Assembly (NCBI RefSeq): GCF_012273515.2
Contig: NZ_CP050975.2
Coordinates: 5,704,001 to 5,768,000 of the forward strand
Reading direction: 5' to 3'
DNA: 64,000 bases
DNA from: Streptomyces sp. RPA4-2
Lineage (GTDB): Bacteria > Actinomycetota > Actinomycetes > Streptomycetales > Streptomycetaceae
Shown here one piece after another: positions 34,181-42,887 of the stretch (the stretch's first letter is position 1; each line of letters begins with the position of its first letter). The notes under the pieces were generated by a model that saw only the letters and a list, made by a program, of their open reading frames with translations, had not been told where the DNA came from and made no database searches. The translations under genes and the position numbers were made by a program.

Positions 34181-34319
34181 CCCGGAGCGACTCGCCCGGA
34201 CCCGAAGCGACCCGCCGAGACCCGAAAGCACCTGTCAGGAACGGAAGTCACCTGCCAGGGCCCGAGCGATCCGCCAAGACCCGAAGCCACCCGCCAAGAC
34301 CCGAAGCGACCCGCCGGGG
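34181..34319. repeat. Seven tandem 20-bp repeats between glycosyltransferase genes
   Basis: Units of 20 bp (one of 19) with consensus CCCGAAGCGACCCGCCAAGA start two bases after the GT2 stop and run for seven copies: 34181, 34201, 34221, 34241, 34261, 34280 and 34300. No spacers separate the copies, so it is not CRISPR. Confidence 0.85.
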
Positions 34320-34399
34320 ATCCGTCCGGCGGACCGGCGTCGGTTCCGCATGCCCGTGGTTCCAGGGGTCCTGCTCGCGCACGTCCCCAACCTGTCGAT

Positions 34400-36088
34400 A
34401 TGACCCGAAAGTCCCGAGAGGACCTTCCGCGTGACCTCCACTCTTCCCGCGGCGACCACGTCCACGGCCCCCGCGCAGCGGCCCTCCACGCCCGAAACCG
34501 TCCCCGTCCCCCTCCGCCGCGGCGGCTGCGCACCTCGCGCGCCGACCTCGCCCTGTGCGGTGTACTGCTGCTGGCGGTCATCGTCGTGCAGGGCTGGAAC
34601 ATCACCGACTACCCGACCCTCAGCGACGACGAGGGCACCTATCTCGCCCAGGCCTGGGCGGTGCAGCAGGGCAAGGGCCTCGCCCACTACACGTACTGGT
34701 ACGACCACCCGCCCCTCGGCTGGATACAGATAGCCGCCCTGACCTGGATCCCCGCCCACCTCAGTCCCTCGCTGATGACCGTCGGCCCGATGCGGGTGGC
34801 GATGCTGGCGGTCGGCGCGGCCAGTGCCGTCCTGCTGTACGTCCTCGCGCGCCGTCTCTCCCTGCCGCGCTGGGCGGCCGGGCTCGCGATGGTCCTCTTC
34901 GGCCTCTCGCCGCTGTCGGTCGTGCTCCAGCGCGAGATCTTCCTCGACAACATCGCGGTCATGTGGACGCTGCTCGCGTTCTGCCTCGCCGCGTCCCCGA
35001 GCCGGCACCTGTGGCACCACTTCGGGGCGGGCATCGCTGCCGCGGCCGCCGTGCTCACCAAGGAGACGATGCTCGTCATCCTCCCCGCCCTGCTCGTCAC
35101 CATGTGGCGGCACGGCCACCGTGACACCCGCAAGTTCGCGCTCACCGGAGCCATCACCGCCTGCGCCCTGATCGGCCTCGCCTATCCGCTCTTCGCCCTG
35201 CTCAAGGGCGAGTTGTTCCCCGGCGCGGGCCATGTCTCGCTCTGGGACGGCATCACGTACCAGATGAGCCGCCCCGGCTCCGGCTTCGTCCTCGACCCCG
35301 GCTCCGGCTCGTACGGCGTCCTGCACTCCTGGCTCTACTACGACCGCGTACTGCCCCTCGGCGGCCTCGCCGGAGCCCTGCTCCTCCTGGTCACCTGGCG
35401 CTGGTCGGTCACCGCCCGCGCCCTGGCCGGACCCGCGCTCACCGTCGCGATCCTGGCCCTGGTGGCGCTGCGCCCGAGCGGCTATCTGCCCGCGATGTAC
35501 GTCATCCAGGCGCTGCCGTTCCTCGCGCTGGTCCTCGCCGGTGGCACCGCGAGCGTGCTCCACGCGGTGCTGCGCCGGCGGCGCGACACCGCGGAGACAC
35601 CCGTCCTCACCTGGGGGCGGCGGGTGACGGCGGCCGCGCTCGTGGCGGTGGCCGCCGGGTTCGTCCTGCCGCGCTGGTACGACGGCGACCGCACCGCCGT
35701 CACCGCCGACGCCAACGCCCCCTACCGGGCGGCGGCTTCCTGGCTGAAGACCGAGGTGCGGGACCCGGCGGCCACCCGGGTCCTGGTGGACGACGCGCTC
35801 TGGCTCGACCTGGTGCACGACGGTTACCGGCCCGGCCTCGGGGTCATCTGGTTCTACAAGGCGGACCTCGACCCCGCGGTGACCAGGACGATGCCGGGCG
35901 GCTGGAAGGACATCGACTACATCGTCGCCTCCCCGACCGTACGGCGCGACGCGGTGGACCTGCCCAACGTCCACGCGGCCATCGAGCACTCCACGCCGGT
36001 CGCCACCTTCGGCACGGGCGAGGACCGCATCGAGATCCGGCGGATCACCACGAGCGCCACCACGTCGAGCACCGGAGGCAGTCGATGA
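34400..36088 (+). CDS. GT39/ArnT-like polytopic glycosyltransferase (N-terminus uncertain)
   Basis: About 562 aa, GT-C fold: helix ADLALCGVLLLAVIVVQGWN, then the outer loop with catalytic-type acidic residues (TLSDDEGTYLAQAWAV), HPPLGWIQIAALTWIPA, LAGLAMVLFGLSPLSVVLQREIFLDN (conserved region), AAAAVLTKETMLVILPALL, and more helices to about residue 470, then a soluble tail. It transfers sugar from a polyprenyl-phosphate donor outside the membrane. The natural start may be GTG 34431 (AGAGGA upstream), which begins in a different frame; the two frames would join after one extra base near 34528. The ATG 34400 frame has poorer codon use before about 34530. Confidence 0.82.
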   Translation: MTRKSREDLPRDLHSSRGDHVHGPRAAALHARNRPRPPPPRRLRTSRADLALCGVLLLAVIVVQGWNITDYPTLSDDEGTYLAQAWAVQQGKGLAHYTYWYDHPPLGWIQIAALTWIPAHLSPSLMTVGPMRVAMLAVGAASAVLLYVLARRLSLPRWAAGLAMVLFGLSPLSVVLQREIFLDNIAVMWTLLAFCLAASPSRHLWHHFGAGIAAAAAVLTKETMLVILPALLVTMWRHGHRDTRKFALTGAITACALIGLAYPLFALLKGELFPGAGHVSLWDGITYQMSRPGSGFVLDPGSGSYGVLHSWLYYDRVLPLGGLAGALLLLVTWRWSVTARALAGPALTVAILALVALRPSGYLPAMYVIQALPFLALVLAGGTASVLHAVLRRRRDTAETPVLTWGRRVTAAALVAVAAGFVLPRWYDGDRTAVTADANAPYRAAASWLKTEVRDPAATRVLVDDALWLDLVHDGYRPGLGVIWFYKADLDPAVTRTMPGGWKDIDYIVASPTVRRDAVDLPNVHAAIEHSTPVATFGTGEDRIEIRRITTSATTSSTGGSR

Positions 36089-37314
36089 GCAGCTTCGAGA
36101 GCACGGTCCCCGGTGAGCTGGGCGATCCGGCGGTAGGAACGGCGGAGGTTCCCGAACCGGGCGCGGTCACCATCGTCGTACCGACCTTCAACGAGGCCGG
36201 CAACGTCCCCGAACTGCTGCGCAGGATCACCGAGTCGGTACCGGCCCGGCTGCCCTGCGAGGTGGTCTTCGTGGACGACTCCACCGACGACACCCCCGGC
36301 GTGATCGTCCGGGCCGCGCAGGACTGCCCGTTCCCGGTGACCGTGCTGCACCGCGAACGGCCCACCGGCGGCCTCGGCGGCGCGGTCGTCGAGGGACTGA
36401 GGGCGGCGACCTCCGACTGGATCGTCGTCATGGACGGCGACCTGCAGCATCCGCCGTCCCTGGTACCGGAGTTGGTGGGCTCCGGCGAGCGGTCCGGCGC
36501 CGGCCTCGTCGTCGCCAGCCGTTACATCAAGGGCGGCAGCCGCGCGGGACTCGCCGGCGGCTACCGCATCGCCGTGTCACGCGGCGCGACCTGGCTGACC
36601 AAGACCCTCTTCCCGCGCCGACTGCGCGGCATCAGCGACCCGATGAGCGGCTTCTTCGCGATCCGCCGCAGCGCGGTCACCGCCGACATCCTCCAGCCCC
36701 TCGGCTACAAGATCCTCCTCGAACTCGCCGTACGCAGCCGCCCCCGTCAGGTCACCGAGGTGCCCTTCGTCTTCCAGGACCGGTTCGCCGGCGAGTCCAA
36801 GTCGAGCGCGCGGGAGGGCTTCCGTTTCCTGCGCCATCTGGCCGGGTTGCGCACCGCCTCACCGGTCGCCCGGATGGTCGTCTTCGGCCTGATCGGCGCC
36901 ACGGGCTTCCTGCCCAACCTGCTCGGTCTGTACATGCTCACCGCCGTCGGCCTGCACTACCTGCCGGCGGAGATCCTCGCCAACCAGTTCGGCGTCGCCT
37001 GGAACTTCCTGCTCATCGAGCACCTGCTGTTCCGTGAACGCCGCAGGCACCGCAACCGGTGGGACCGCATGGGCCGCTTCGCCCTGCTCGCCAACGCCGA
37101 CCTGGTGCTGCGCATCCCCCTGATCGCCCTGTTCGTCCGCCACTTCGGCATGGGCGCGCTGTCCGCCACCGCCCTGGCCCTGGTGACGACCTTCGTCCTG
37201 CGTTTCGCCGGCACCGAGGCGCTGGTCTACCTGCCGCGCCGCAGCCGTGCGGCCGAGGCCGACGGCGGGAGCCGCGGCCGCGGCCGCGGCCACACAACAA
37301 GGGGAGACGTGTGA
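36085..37314 (+). CDS. DPM1-like GT2 with C-terminal GtrA domain
   Basis: 409 aa. The GT-A domain starts VTIVVPTFNEAGNVPELLRR, then VVFVDDSTDD, WIVVMDGDLQHPP (DxD) and DPMSGFFAIRRSA, as in dolichyl- or polyprenyl-phosphate mannose synthases. The C-terminal half (VFGLIGATGFLPNLLGLYML ... LLANADLVLRIPLIALFVRH) is a four-helix GtrA domain. It makes and flips the polyprenyl-linked sugar donor that the preceding GT39 enzyme needs. ATG 36085 overlaps the GT39 stop (ATGA), and its end overlaps the copper oxidase start, so the three are coupled. Confidence 0.93.
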   Translation: MSSFESTVPGELGDPAVGTAEVPEPGAVTIVVPTFNEAGNVPELLRRITESVPARLPCEVVFVDDSTDDTPGVIVRAAQDCPFPVTVLHRERPTGGLGGAVVEGLRAATSDWIVVMDGDLQHPPSLVPELVGSGERSGAGLVVASRYIKGGSRAGLAGGYRIAVSRGATWLTKTLFPRRLRGISDPMSGFFAIRRSAVTADILQPLGYKILLELAVRSRPRQVTEVPFVFQDRFAGESKSSAREGFRFLRHLAGLRTASPVARMVVFGLIGATGFLPNLLGLYMLTAVGLHYLPAEILANQFGVAWNFLLIEHLLFRERRRHRNRWDRMGRFALLANADLVLRIPLIALFVRHFGMGALSATALALVTTFVLRFAGTEALVYLPRRSRAAEADGGSRGRGRGHTTRGDV

Positions 37315-39725
37315 AGTCCGGGATACGACCACGCCGCAGAACCTCACTCCTGGCCGTGGCGGGACTCGCCGCCGGGCTGCTGATCGTCTCGCCGCCGCAG
37401 CCCGCCTCAGCCGCGAACCTCGTCACCAACCCGGGCTTCGAGACCGCCGGTGCGGACGGCATGCCGTACTGCTGGGAGAAGTCCGGCTGGGGCGACAACG
37501 ACTTCACGTTCGCCACAGTGAGCGGATCGCACTCCGGTTCCAAGGCCATGAAGGTCAGCCTGACCCGGCGCGTGGACGGCGACCGCAAGGCGCTGATCAC
37601 GGAGTCCGCGGCCTGCGCGCCGGTGGTCACCGCGGGCAGGCAGTACGACCTGGGCCTCTGGTACAGGACGACGACCCCGGACGCCGCCCTCACCCTCTTC
37701 CGGCACGACACGACGGCGGGCTGGCAGTACTGGACCGACCTGAAGACCCTGGACATGGCGGCGGCCTGGACCTCGGCGAGCGTGCGTACGCCCGCCGTCC
37801 CGGCCGGTACCGACCGGATCACCTGGGGTGTCTCGGTGTACGGCACCGGCTCGGCGACCACCGACGACTACACGATGGAGCAGGTCGTCGACCCGATCCC
37901 GCCCGCCACCTGCACCGCCCCGGCCGACCAGTGCGCGGGCGGCCGCTGGGACGTGCTTCCCACCCAGAACCCGGTGCGCTCCATGCACTCCGTCGTCCTC
38001 AACAACGGCAAGGTGCTGCTGATCGCCGGGTCCGGCAACAGTGAGGAGAACTTCGACGCGGGCACGTTCACCAGCGCGGTCTACGACCCGGCGAACGGCA
38101 CGTACAAGGTGATCCCCACGCCGAAGGACATGTTCTGCTCGGGGCACGTCCAGCTCGCCGACGGGCGGGTGCTGGTGATGAGCGGCAACAAGGCGTTCCC
38201 GGTCGCGGGCGGGCACGGCTACGAGGGGTACAAGGAGTCGTACGTCTTCGACCCCGTCACCGAGACGTACAGCAGGACGAACGACCTGAACGACGGCCAC
38301 TGGTACCCGTCGGCCACCGAGCTCGGCAACGGTGACGTCATCTCGTTCGGCGGCCTGCGCGAGGACTCCACCGGGTCGGTGACGGCCGAGCGCTGGTCGG
38401 CGGCGCAGCAGCGGTGGCTGCCGTTCACACAGGTCAACCAGACCTGGTCGTACTGGGGTCTGTACCCGTCGATGATCCTGATGCAGGACGGGCGGCTCTT
38501 CTACTCGGGCAGTCACGTCTTCGGCAACGGCACCCCGGGTACCGGCTCGGCGATCTACGACTACGACGCGAACACGGTGACGGCGATCCCGGGGCTGCGG
38601 AACAAGGACGAGCGCGACCAGTCCGCCAGCGTGCTGCTGCCCCCGGCCCAGGACCAGAAGGTCCTCACGCTCGGCGGCGGCAACATCGACTCCAACCCGG
38701 ACGCGGGCCGGCTCACCGACATCATCGATCTCAAGGCCGCGAACCCGGCGTACACGATGGGTCCCCAGATCCCGCAGGGCACCGTCGACCTCGGCAACGG
38801 CAAGGTCCCGGAGACGGGCGGGCAGGGCAAGATGTACGTCTCCGCCGTCCTGCTGCCCGACGGCAAGGTGCTGGAGACGGGCGGCGGTCTGCACAACCGG
38901 GCCGACCCCGTCTACGAGGCGTCGGTCTTCGACCCGGCCTCCTCCACCTTCGCCCCGGTGGCCGCCGACCCCGAGGCGCGCGGCTACCACTCCTCCGCGT
39001 TCCTGCTGCCCGACGGCCGCGTCATGGCCACCGGCGACAACCCGGGCAACGGCACCTGGAACCACAACGTGTCCGTCTACACGCCGCCCTACCTGCTCAA
39101 GGGCACCCGCCCGGCGATCACCTCCGTGATCGACAACGAGTGGGTGTACGGGGACACCCAGCGCATCACGGTCGACCGGCCCGTCGTGAAGGCGGAGCTG
39201 ATCCGGCCCGCCGCGGTGACGCACTCGTCCGACCCCAACCAGCGGTTCGTGGACCTGCCGCTGAGCGTGGACGGCGACAACGTCGACCTGAACGTGACCA
39301 GCAACCCCGACCTGGCGCCGCCGGGCTGGTACATGCTCTTCGCGGTCGACGCCAACGGCGTCCCGTCGGTCGCCGAATGGGTGCATCTGCAGGGCCCGCC
39401 CGCGCTCGCCACGGACACCGCATCGGCGCACGTCCACTCCTTCGCCGGCTCCCTGGGGGGCACGGTCACCAAGGGCGGCAAGAAGCGGAACGCGCAGCAG
39501 GTCAGCACCACGATCTCCGGCTGCGACCGGCACTACGGCGGCGTCAACGTCTGCGTGCCGACGGTCTTCCCGGCCGGCGTCAAGAAGGCGACGGCCCCGC
39601 GTTGCGCGTGGCTGAAGGCCAACGACTACGGCCGCCTCGAGGTCAACGGAAAGGACGACCCGCTGGGCCTCGACCCCGACCGGGACGGTGTGGCCTGCGG
39701 CGCCGAGGACGTGAACGGGCCCTAA
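37311..39725 (+). CDS. Secreted galactose-oxidase-like copper radical oxidase
   Basis: 804 aa. The N-terminal signal is probably Tat (RRRTSLLAVAG, cleavage near PASA-AN). A CBM-like beta domain follows (NLVTNPGFET ... to about residue 200), then a seven-blade kelch domain and a DUF1929 cap. Cofactor residues by comparison with galactose oxidase: Cys in DMFCSGHV (about 275), Tyr in GHWYPSATE (about 331), Tyr-His in RGYHSSAFLLPDGR (about 559) and His in VTHSSDPNQR (about 637). A GLDPDRDGVACG tail resembles an Excalibur calcium motif. It probably oxidises a hydroxyl on the glycan made by the adjacent glycosyltransferases. GTG 37311 overlaps the upstream TGA. Confidence 0.9.
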   Translation: MKSGIRPRRRTSLLAVAGLAAGLLIVSPPQPASAANLVTNPGFETAGADGMPYCWEKSGWGDNDFTFATVSGSHSGSKAMKVSLTRRVDGDRKALITESAACAPVVTAGRQYDLGLWYRTTTPDAALTLFRHDTTAGWQYWTDLKTLDMAAAWTSASVRTPAVPAGTDRITWGVSVYGTGSATTDDYTMEQVVDPIPPATCTAPADQCAGGRWDVLPTQNPVRSMHSVVLNNGKVLLIAGSGNSEENFDAGTFTSAVYDPANGTYKVIPTPKDMFCSGHVQLADGRVLVMSGNKAFPVAGGHGYEGYKESYVFDPVTETYSRTNDLNDGHWYPSATELGNGDVISFGGLREDSTGSVTAERWSAAQQRWLPFTQVNQTWSYWGLYPSMILMQDGRLFYSGSHVFGNGTPGTGSAIYDYDANTVTAIPGLRNKDERDQSASVLLPPAQDQKVLTLGGGNIDSNPDAGRLTDIIDLKAANPAYTMGPQIPQGTVDLGNGKVPETGGQGKMYVSAVLLPDGKVLETGGGLHNRADPVYEASVFDPASSTFAPVAADPEARGYHSSAFLLPDGRVMATGDNPGNGTWNHNVSVYTPPYLLKGTRPAITSVIDNEWVYGDTQRITVDRPVVKAELIRPAAVTHSSDPNQRFVDLPLSVDGDNVDLNVTSNPDLAPPGWYMLFAVDANGVPSVAEWVHLQGPPALATDTASAHVHSFAGSLGGTVTKGGKKRNAQQVSTTISGCDRHYGGVNVCVPTVFPAGVKKATAPRCAWLKANDYGRLEVNGKDDPLGLDPDRDGVACGAEDVNGP

Positions 39726-40456
39726 CTCTCGACCCGTCCGAACTCGGCGAGGGCGCGCCCCACGATGGCCTCCAGGTTCTCGTGGTGCGCGCCCCTCCAG
39801 TAGGCGCGCCCGCACTCCCGGCACTGCGCGAACACGTCGTACGACCGCTCGGTGCCGTCCTCCAGCTGGCCGGCGACCTGCTCCTTGGCGGCCTCCCGGA
39901 GCAGACCGTTGCAGGCGGTGCAGCGCGTCCAGGGCCGCAGCTCGGGTGCGAACCGGCCCAGGACGTCCCGGAGTTGGTCGTCGGGCCGGGTGCTGTAGAC
40001 GAACGCGCCCGCCCACAGTTCGCGGCGGCGCAGCAGTCCCCGGTCGCGGCTGAGCATGACGCGCCGCTCCGCCGCGGAGCGGGTGGCGAGGGCCGGGTCA
40101 CCGATGTCCGTGGACTCGTAGGCGGTGTCGACGCCGAGCAGGCGCAGGCGGCGGGCGAGGGTGCCGAGGTGGACGTCGAGGAGGAAGCGGAGCGGGGCGC
40201 CGGGGACCCGCTGCGGGCGCTCGACCGCTCGGACGTGTACGGACTCGCCGGCCGCCGGGACGTGTGACACCGGGACCTCCCGGCCGTCCACGACCAGGGC
40301 GCCGACCTCGGTCAGCGGGACGCCGAGCGACTCGACGACATGGCCGAGGGTCGAGGAGCCGTCGGTGACGACGGCGGTGGCGCCGGAACGCCGCGCGTGG
40401 GGGACGAACAGGCCCAGCTCCGGGGCGAAGGCGACGAGGATCTCCGGTCCGTTCAC
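39722..40456 (-). CDS. Mut7-C RNase-domain protein with N-terminal ubiquitin-like fold
   Basis: 244 aa. N-terminal Mut7-C ubiquitin-like domain (STLGHVVESLGVPLTEVGALVVDGREV), then the Mut7-C PIN-like domain (RFLLDVHLGTLARRLRLLGVDTAYE, VMLSRDRGLLRR) and a zinc ribbon with two CxxC pairs (CTACNGLL, CRECGRAYW). The PIN acidic residues (LLDVHLG, LSRDRG) suggest RNase activity. Its stop TAG overlaps the copper oxidase TAA on the other strand (convergent). Common in actinomycetes; target RNA unknown. Confidence 0.92.
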   Translation of the reverse strand: MNGPEILVAFAPELGLFVPHARRSGATAVVTDGSSTLGHVVESLGVPLTEVGALVVDGREVPVSHVPAAGESVHVRAVERPQRVPGAPLRFLLDVHLGTLARRLRLLGVDTAYESTDIGDPALATRSAAERRVMLSRDRGLLRRRELWAGAFVYSTRPDDQLRDVLGRFAPELRPWTRCTACNGLLREAAKEQVAGQLEDGTERSYDVFAQCRECGRAYWRGAHHENLEAIVGRALAEFGRVES

Positions 40457-40468
40457 CCGGTCAGGATG

Positions 40469-41113
40469 TCATGAGCCCTTCGCCACTGGCAGGCCGTGCT
40501 CCAGGACGTCCACCGCACGGTCGACGACATCGGCGAAGTCCTCGCGGTGGCCGCCCTCGGCCCAGTACAGCGAGGTCTCCAGCAGGCCTCCGATCAGCGA
40601 CATCGCGAAGACGCGCACTTCGAGACTGTCGGGATCCCGGCCGACGCGTTCCCCGATCGCCCGGCACAGCAGTCGGCCCGTGACGGACATGCTCTCCATC
40701 ATCCGGGAGCGGACCGCGGGGATCTCGACCATCAGCCGGGTCCGCAGCCGGGTCACCTCGGGCTCCTCGGAGTTCCCGAGGCCGATGGCCTTCGTCAGCA
40801 CGTACCGCAGGGAGTCGAACCACGGCTCGTCCGCGGGCCGTGCCCGCAGTTCCGCCTCGAGGAGCGCGTCGTACTCGTCCGTGAGGACGATGTCCTCCTT
40901 GGCCGGGAAGTAGCGGAAGACCGTGGACGGGGAGACCTCGGCCGCCTCCGCGATCTGCTCGACGGTCGTCGCGTCGTACCCCTGCTCCTGGATCAGCCGG
41001 TACGTCGCCTCACGGATCGCGATCCGGGTCTTCATCTTCTTCCGCTCCCTGAGCCCCGGCTGGGTGCCCGGGGCGGTCGGGGAGCTGTGTGCGGTGGCGG
41101 CCATGACGCTCAT
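40469..41113 (-). CDS. TetR-family regulator coupled to MFS exporter
   Basis: 214 aa. Helix-turn-helix IREATYRLIQEQGYDATTVEQIA plus VSPSTVFRYFPAKEDIVL, then a TetR_C-type ligand domain (VTRLRTRLMVEIPAVRSRM ... VFAMSLIGGLLETSLYWAEG). ATG 41113 overlaps the MFS stop (ATGA), so repressor and pump are made from one mRNA. It probably binds the palindrome at 42683-42697 in front of the pump gene. Confidence 0.93.
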   Translation of the reverse strand: MSVMAATAHSSPTAPGTQPGLRERKKMKTRIAIREATYRLIQEQGYDATTVEQIAEAAEVSPSTVFRYFPAKEDIVLTDEYDALLEAELRARPADEPWFDSLRYVLTKAIGLGNSEEPEVTRLRTRLMVEIPAVRSRMMESMSVTGRLLCRAIGERVGRDPDSLEVRVFAMSLIGGLLETSLYWAEGGHREDFADVVDRAVDVLEHGLPVAKGS

Positions 41114-42678
41114 TGTCGGGCATCGGCGGGCGTCGGAGCCATGCCGGTGTCCTCCTCGGCGGCGTGGGCGGGGGCGGGCTCGGGGTTGGGCAGCAGTGCC
41201 GCGGCGAGCAGCGCGGTGACGAGTGCCGCGATCCCGCTGACCAGCAGGACCAGGTCCATGCCGTGGAGGTAGGAGGCGTCCGCGGAGGCGGCGAGCGCGT
41301 GGTCGCCGAGCCGTGCCGCGACCACGTGGGCGCCGACCACCGAGTCCGCGGCGGTGTCCGCGGCCGCGTGCGGCAGACCGGAGGTGTCGAGCCGGTCGCC
41401 GTACGTGCTCGCCAGCAGTGAGCCGAGCAGCGCGATACCGATCGCACTGCCCACCTGGCGCACGGTCATCAGGAGTCCCGAGCCGCTGCCGGCGCGGTCG
41501 CGGGGCAGCGCGCCGAGGGCGGCGGACATCGCGGGCACCACGGCGAAGCCGAAGCCGAGTCCGGCGATCGAAAGCCACAGGGCGGTGAAGCCGTAGCCGT
41601 CGTCGACGGTCGTACGGCTGCCGAGGACCGCGGCGAAGGCGAGGGTGACCAGGCCCCCGCTGATCACCGCTCGCGCGCCGAACCTCGCCAGCAGCGGCTG
41701 GGCGCCCCTGGAGGCGATGAGCAGTCCGCCCATCATCGGCAGCATCCGCACCCCGGTGGCGAACGCGTCGTGTCCGAGGACCGCCTGCAGATACTGCGGC
41801 AGCACGAACATCAGCCCGGACAGCACGAACATCACGAGGGTCGCCGCGAGCGTGTTGAGCAGGAAGCCGCGCCGGGTGAGAAGGGAGAGGTCCAGCATCG
41901 GGCGGGGGCTACGGCGTTCGCGGACGACGAGCAGCGCGATCAGGACGAGGGAGGCGGCGAAGAGGCCGAGGATCAGCGGATCGCCCCAGCCGCGCTGCGG
42001 GGCCTCGATGATCGCGTAGATGAGGATGCTGAGGCCGGCCGCGGTGAGCGCCGTGGAGACGATGTCGACCTTGGGCGAGGCCGGGTCGCGGGTCTCGGGG
42101 AGCAGGAAGACGCAGGCGGCGATGCCGATCGCGGCCATGGGCACGTTGACCAGGAAGACCGAGCCCCACCAGAAGTGGTCGAGCAGCCAGCCGCCGAGGA
42201 TCGGGCCGAGCGGCAGGCCCAGCGCGGAGGCGGCGGAGACCGCGCCGACCGCCTTGGTGCGCTCCTCGGGTCCGAAGAGCGACGGCAGGACGGCCATCGC
42301 GAGCGGCATCACGAGCGCGCCGCCGACACCCATCAGCGCGCGGGCGAGGATCAGCGGGGTGACGTCGTCGACCAGCGCGCCCACCAGGGAGCCGGCCAGG
42401 AAGACGCCGAGGCCGGTGATGAGCATCCGGCGCCGTCCGAAGCGGTCGCCCAGCAGGCCCGCAGGGAGCATCAGCGCGGCGAAGACGACGACGTAGGCGT
42501 CCGCCATCCACTGCTGTTCGCCCGTGCTCGCGTCCAGGTCACGGGCCATCGTCGGCAGTGCCACGTTGAGGATCGTCATGTCGAAGCCGAGCACGAGCAT
42601 GCTCGCGACCAGGGCCCCCAGGGCCCACCAGCGGCGGGGGTCGCGCCCCACGGCGTCATTCTGAGTGACAGTCACCAT
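41110..42678 (-). CDS. MFS drug transporter, DHA2 (14-helix) family
   Basis: 522 aa proton-driven multidrug exporter. Motif A LLGDRFGRRRM in the first loop, motif C-like ALGLPLGPILGGWLLDHFWW in helix 5, and about 14 hydrophobic helices (e.g. ALVASMLVLGFDMTILNVAL, ILIYAIIEAPQRGWG, LLVSGIAALVTALLAAALL). The promoter/operator just upstream makes the message almost leaderless, and the next gene is its own TetR. The substrate is unknown, likely a hydrophobic antibiotic. Confidence 0.94.
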   Translation of the reverse strand: MVTVTQNDAVGRDPRRWWALGALVASMLVLGFDMTILNVALPTMARDLDASTGEQQWMADAYVVVFAALMLPAGLLGDRFGRRRMLITGLGVFLAGSLVGALVDDVTPLILARALMGVGGALVMPLAMAVLPSLFGPEERTKAVGAVSAASALGLPLGPILGGWLLDHFWWGSVFLVNVPMAAIGIAACVFLLPETRDPASPKVDIVSTALTAAGLSILIYAIIEAPQRGWGDPLILGLFAASLVLIALLVVRERRSPRPMLDLSLLTRRGFLLNTLAATLVMFVLSGLMFVLPQYLQAVLGHDAFATGVRMLPMMGGLLIASRGAQPLLARFGARAVISGGLVTLAFAAVLGSRTTVDDGYGFTALWLSIAGLGFGFAVVPAMSAALGALPRDRAGSGSGLLMTVRQVGSAIGIALLGSLLASTYGDRLDTSGLPHAAADTAADSVVGAHVVAARLGDHALAASADASYLHGMDLVLLVSGIAALVTALLAAALLPNPEPAPAHAAEEDTGMAPTPADARQ

Positions 42679-42682
42679 GAAA

Positions 42683-42715
42683 TGAGAGTAACTCTCAAAA
42701 GATGGTAGCTGTCAA
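42683..42715 (-). promoter_or_regulatory. Promoter and operator of the MFS-TetR operon
   Basis: On the minus strand -35 TTGACA (42715-42710), 17 nt, then -10 GTTACT (42692-42687). The perfect palindrome TGAGAGT-A-ACTCTCA (42683-42697) covers the -10 and ends 4 bp before the start codon, so a bound repressor would block RNA polymerase. The predicted RNA start is within a few bases of ATG 42678. Confidence 0.75.
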
Positions 42716-42816
42716 TGGGGTGTGTCTGTCGGTACGGCGCCTGTGGGTGCGCCTGCCGGTGTCGGCCGGCGCCTGTCGGGGCGGCCGGTGCCTGCGGGGT
42801 GTTCCGGGCACGGCAA

Positions 42817-42844
42817 AGGGCCGCGGCTTGCGAGCCGCGGCCCT
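42817..42844 (-). terminator. Hairpin terminator downstream of hemolysin III gene
   Basis: A perfect 12-bp stem (42817-42828 with 42833-42844) with a 4-nt loop, 44 bp past the stop of the minus-strand gene. It insulates the MFS promoter from read-through. Confidence 0.8.
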
Positions 42845-42887
42845 GGGGTGGCCGGAAAGGGTGCCGGGAAGAGGCCGGCCGGTGGGG

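Noticed and set aside
34181..34319. CRISPR-like array
   Set aside because: Repeats are directly adjacent with no unique spacers, and no cas gene is present.
37407..40016. Very long minus-strand frame across the copper oxidase
   Set aside because: The real oxidase is on the plus strand with complete motifs; the shadow has low-complexity Arg/Gly/Val content.
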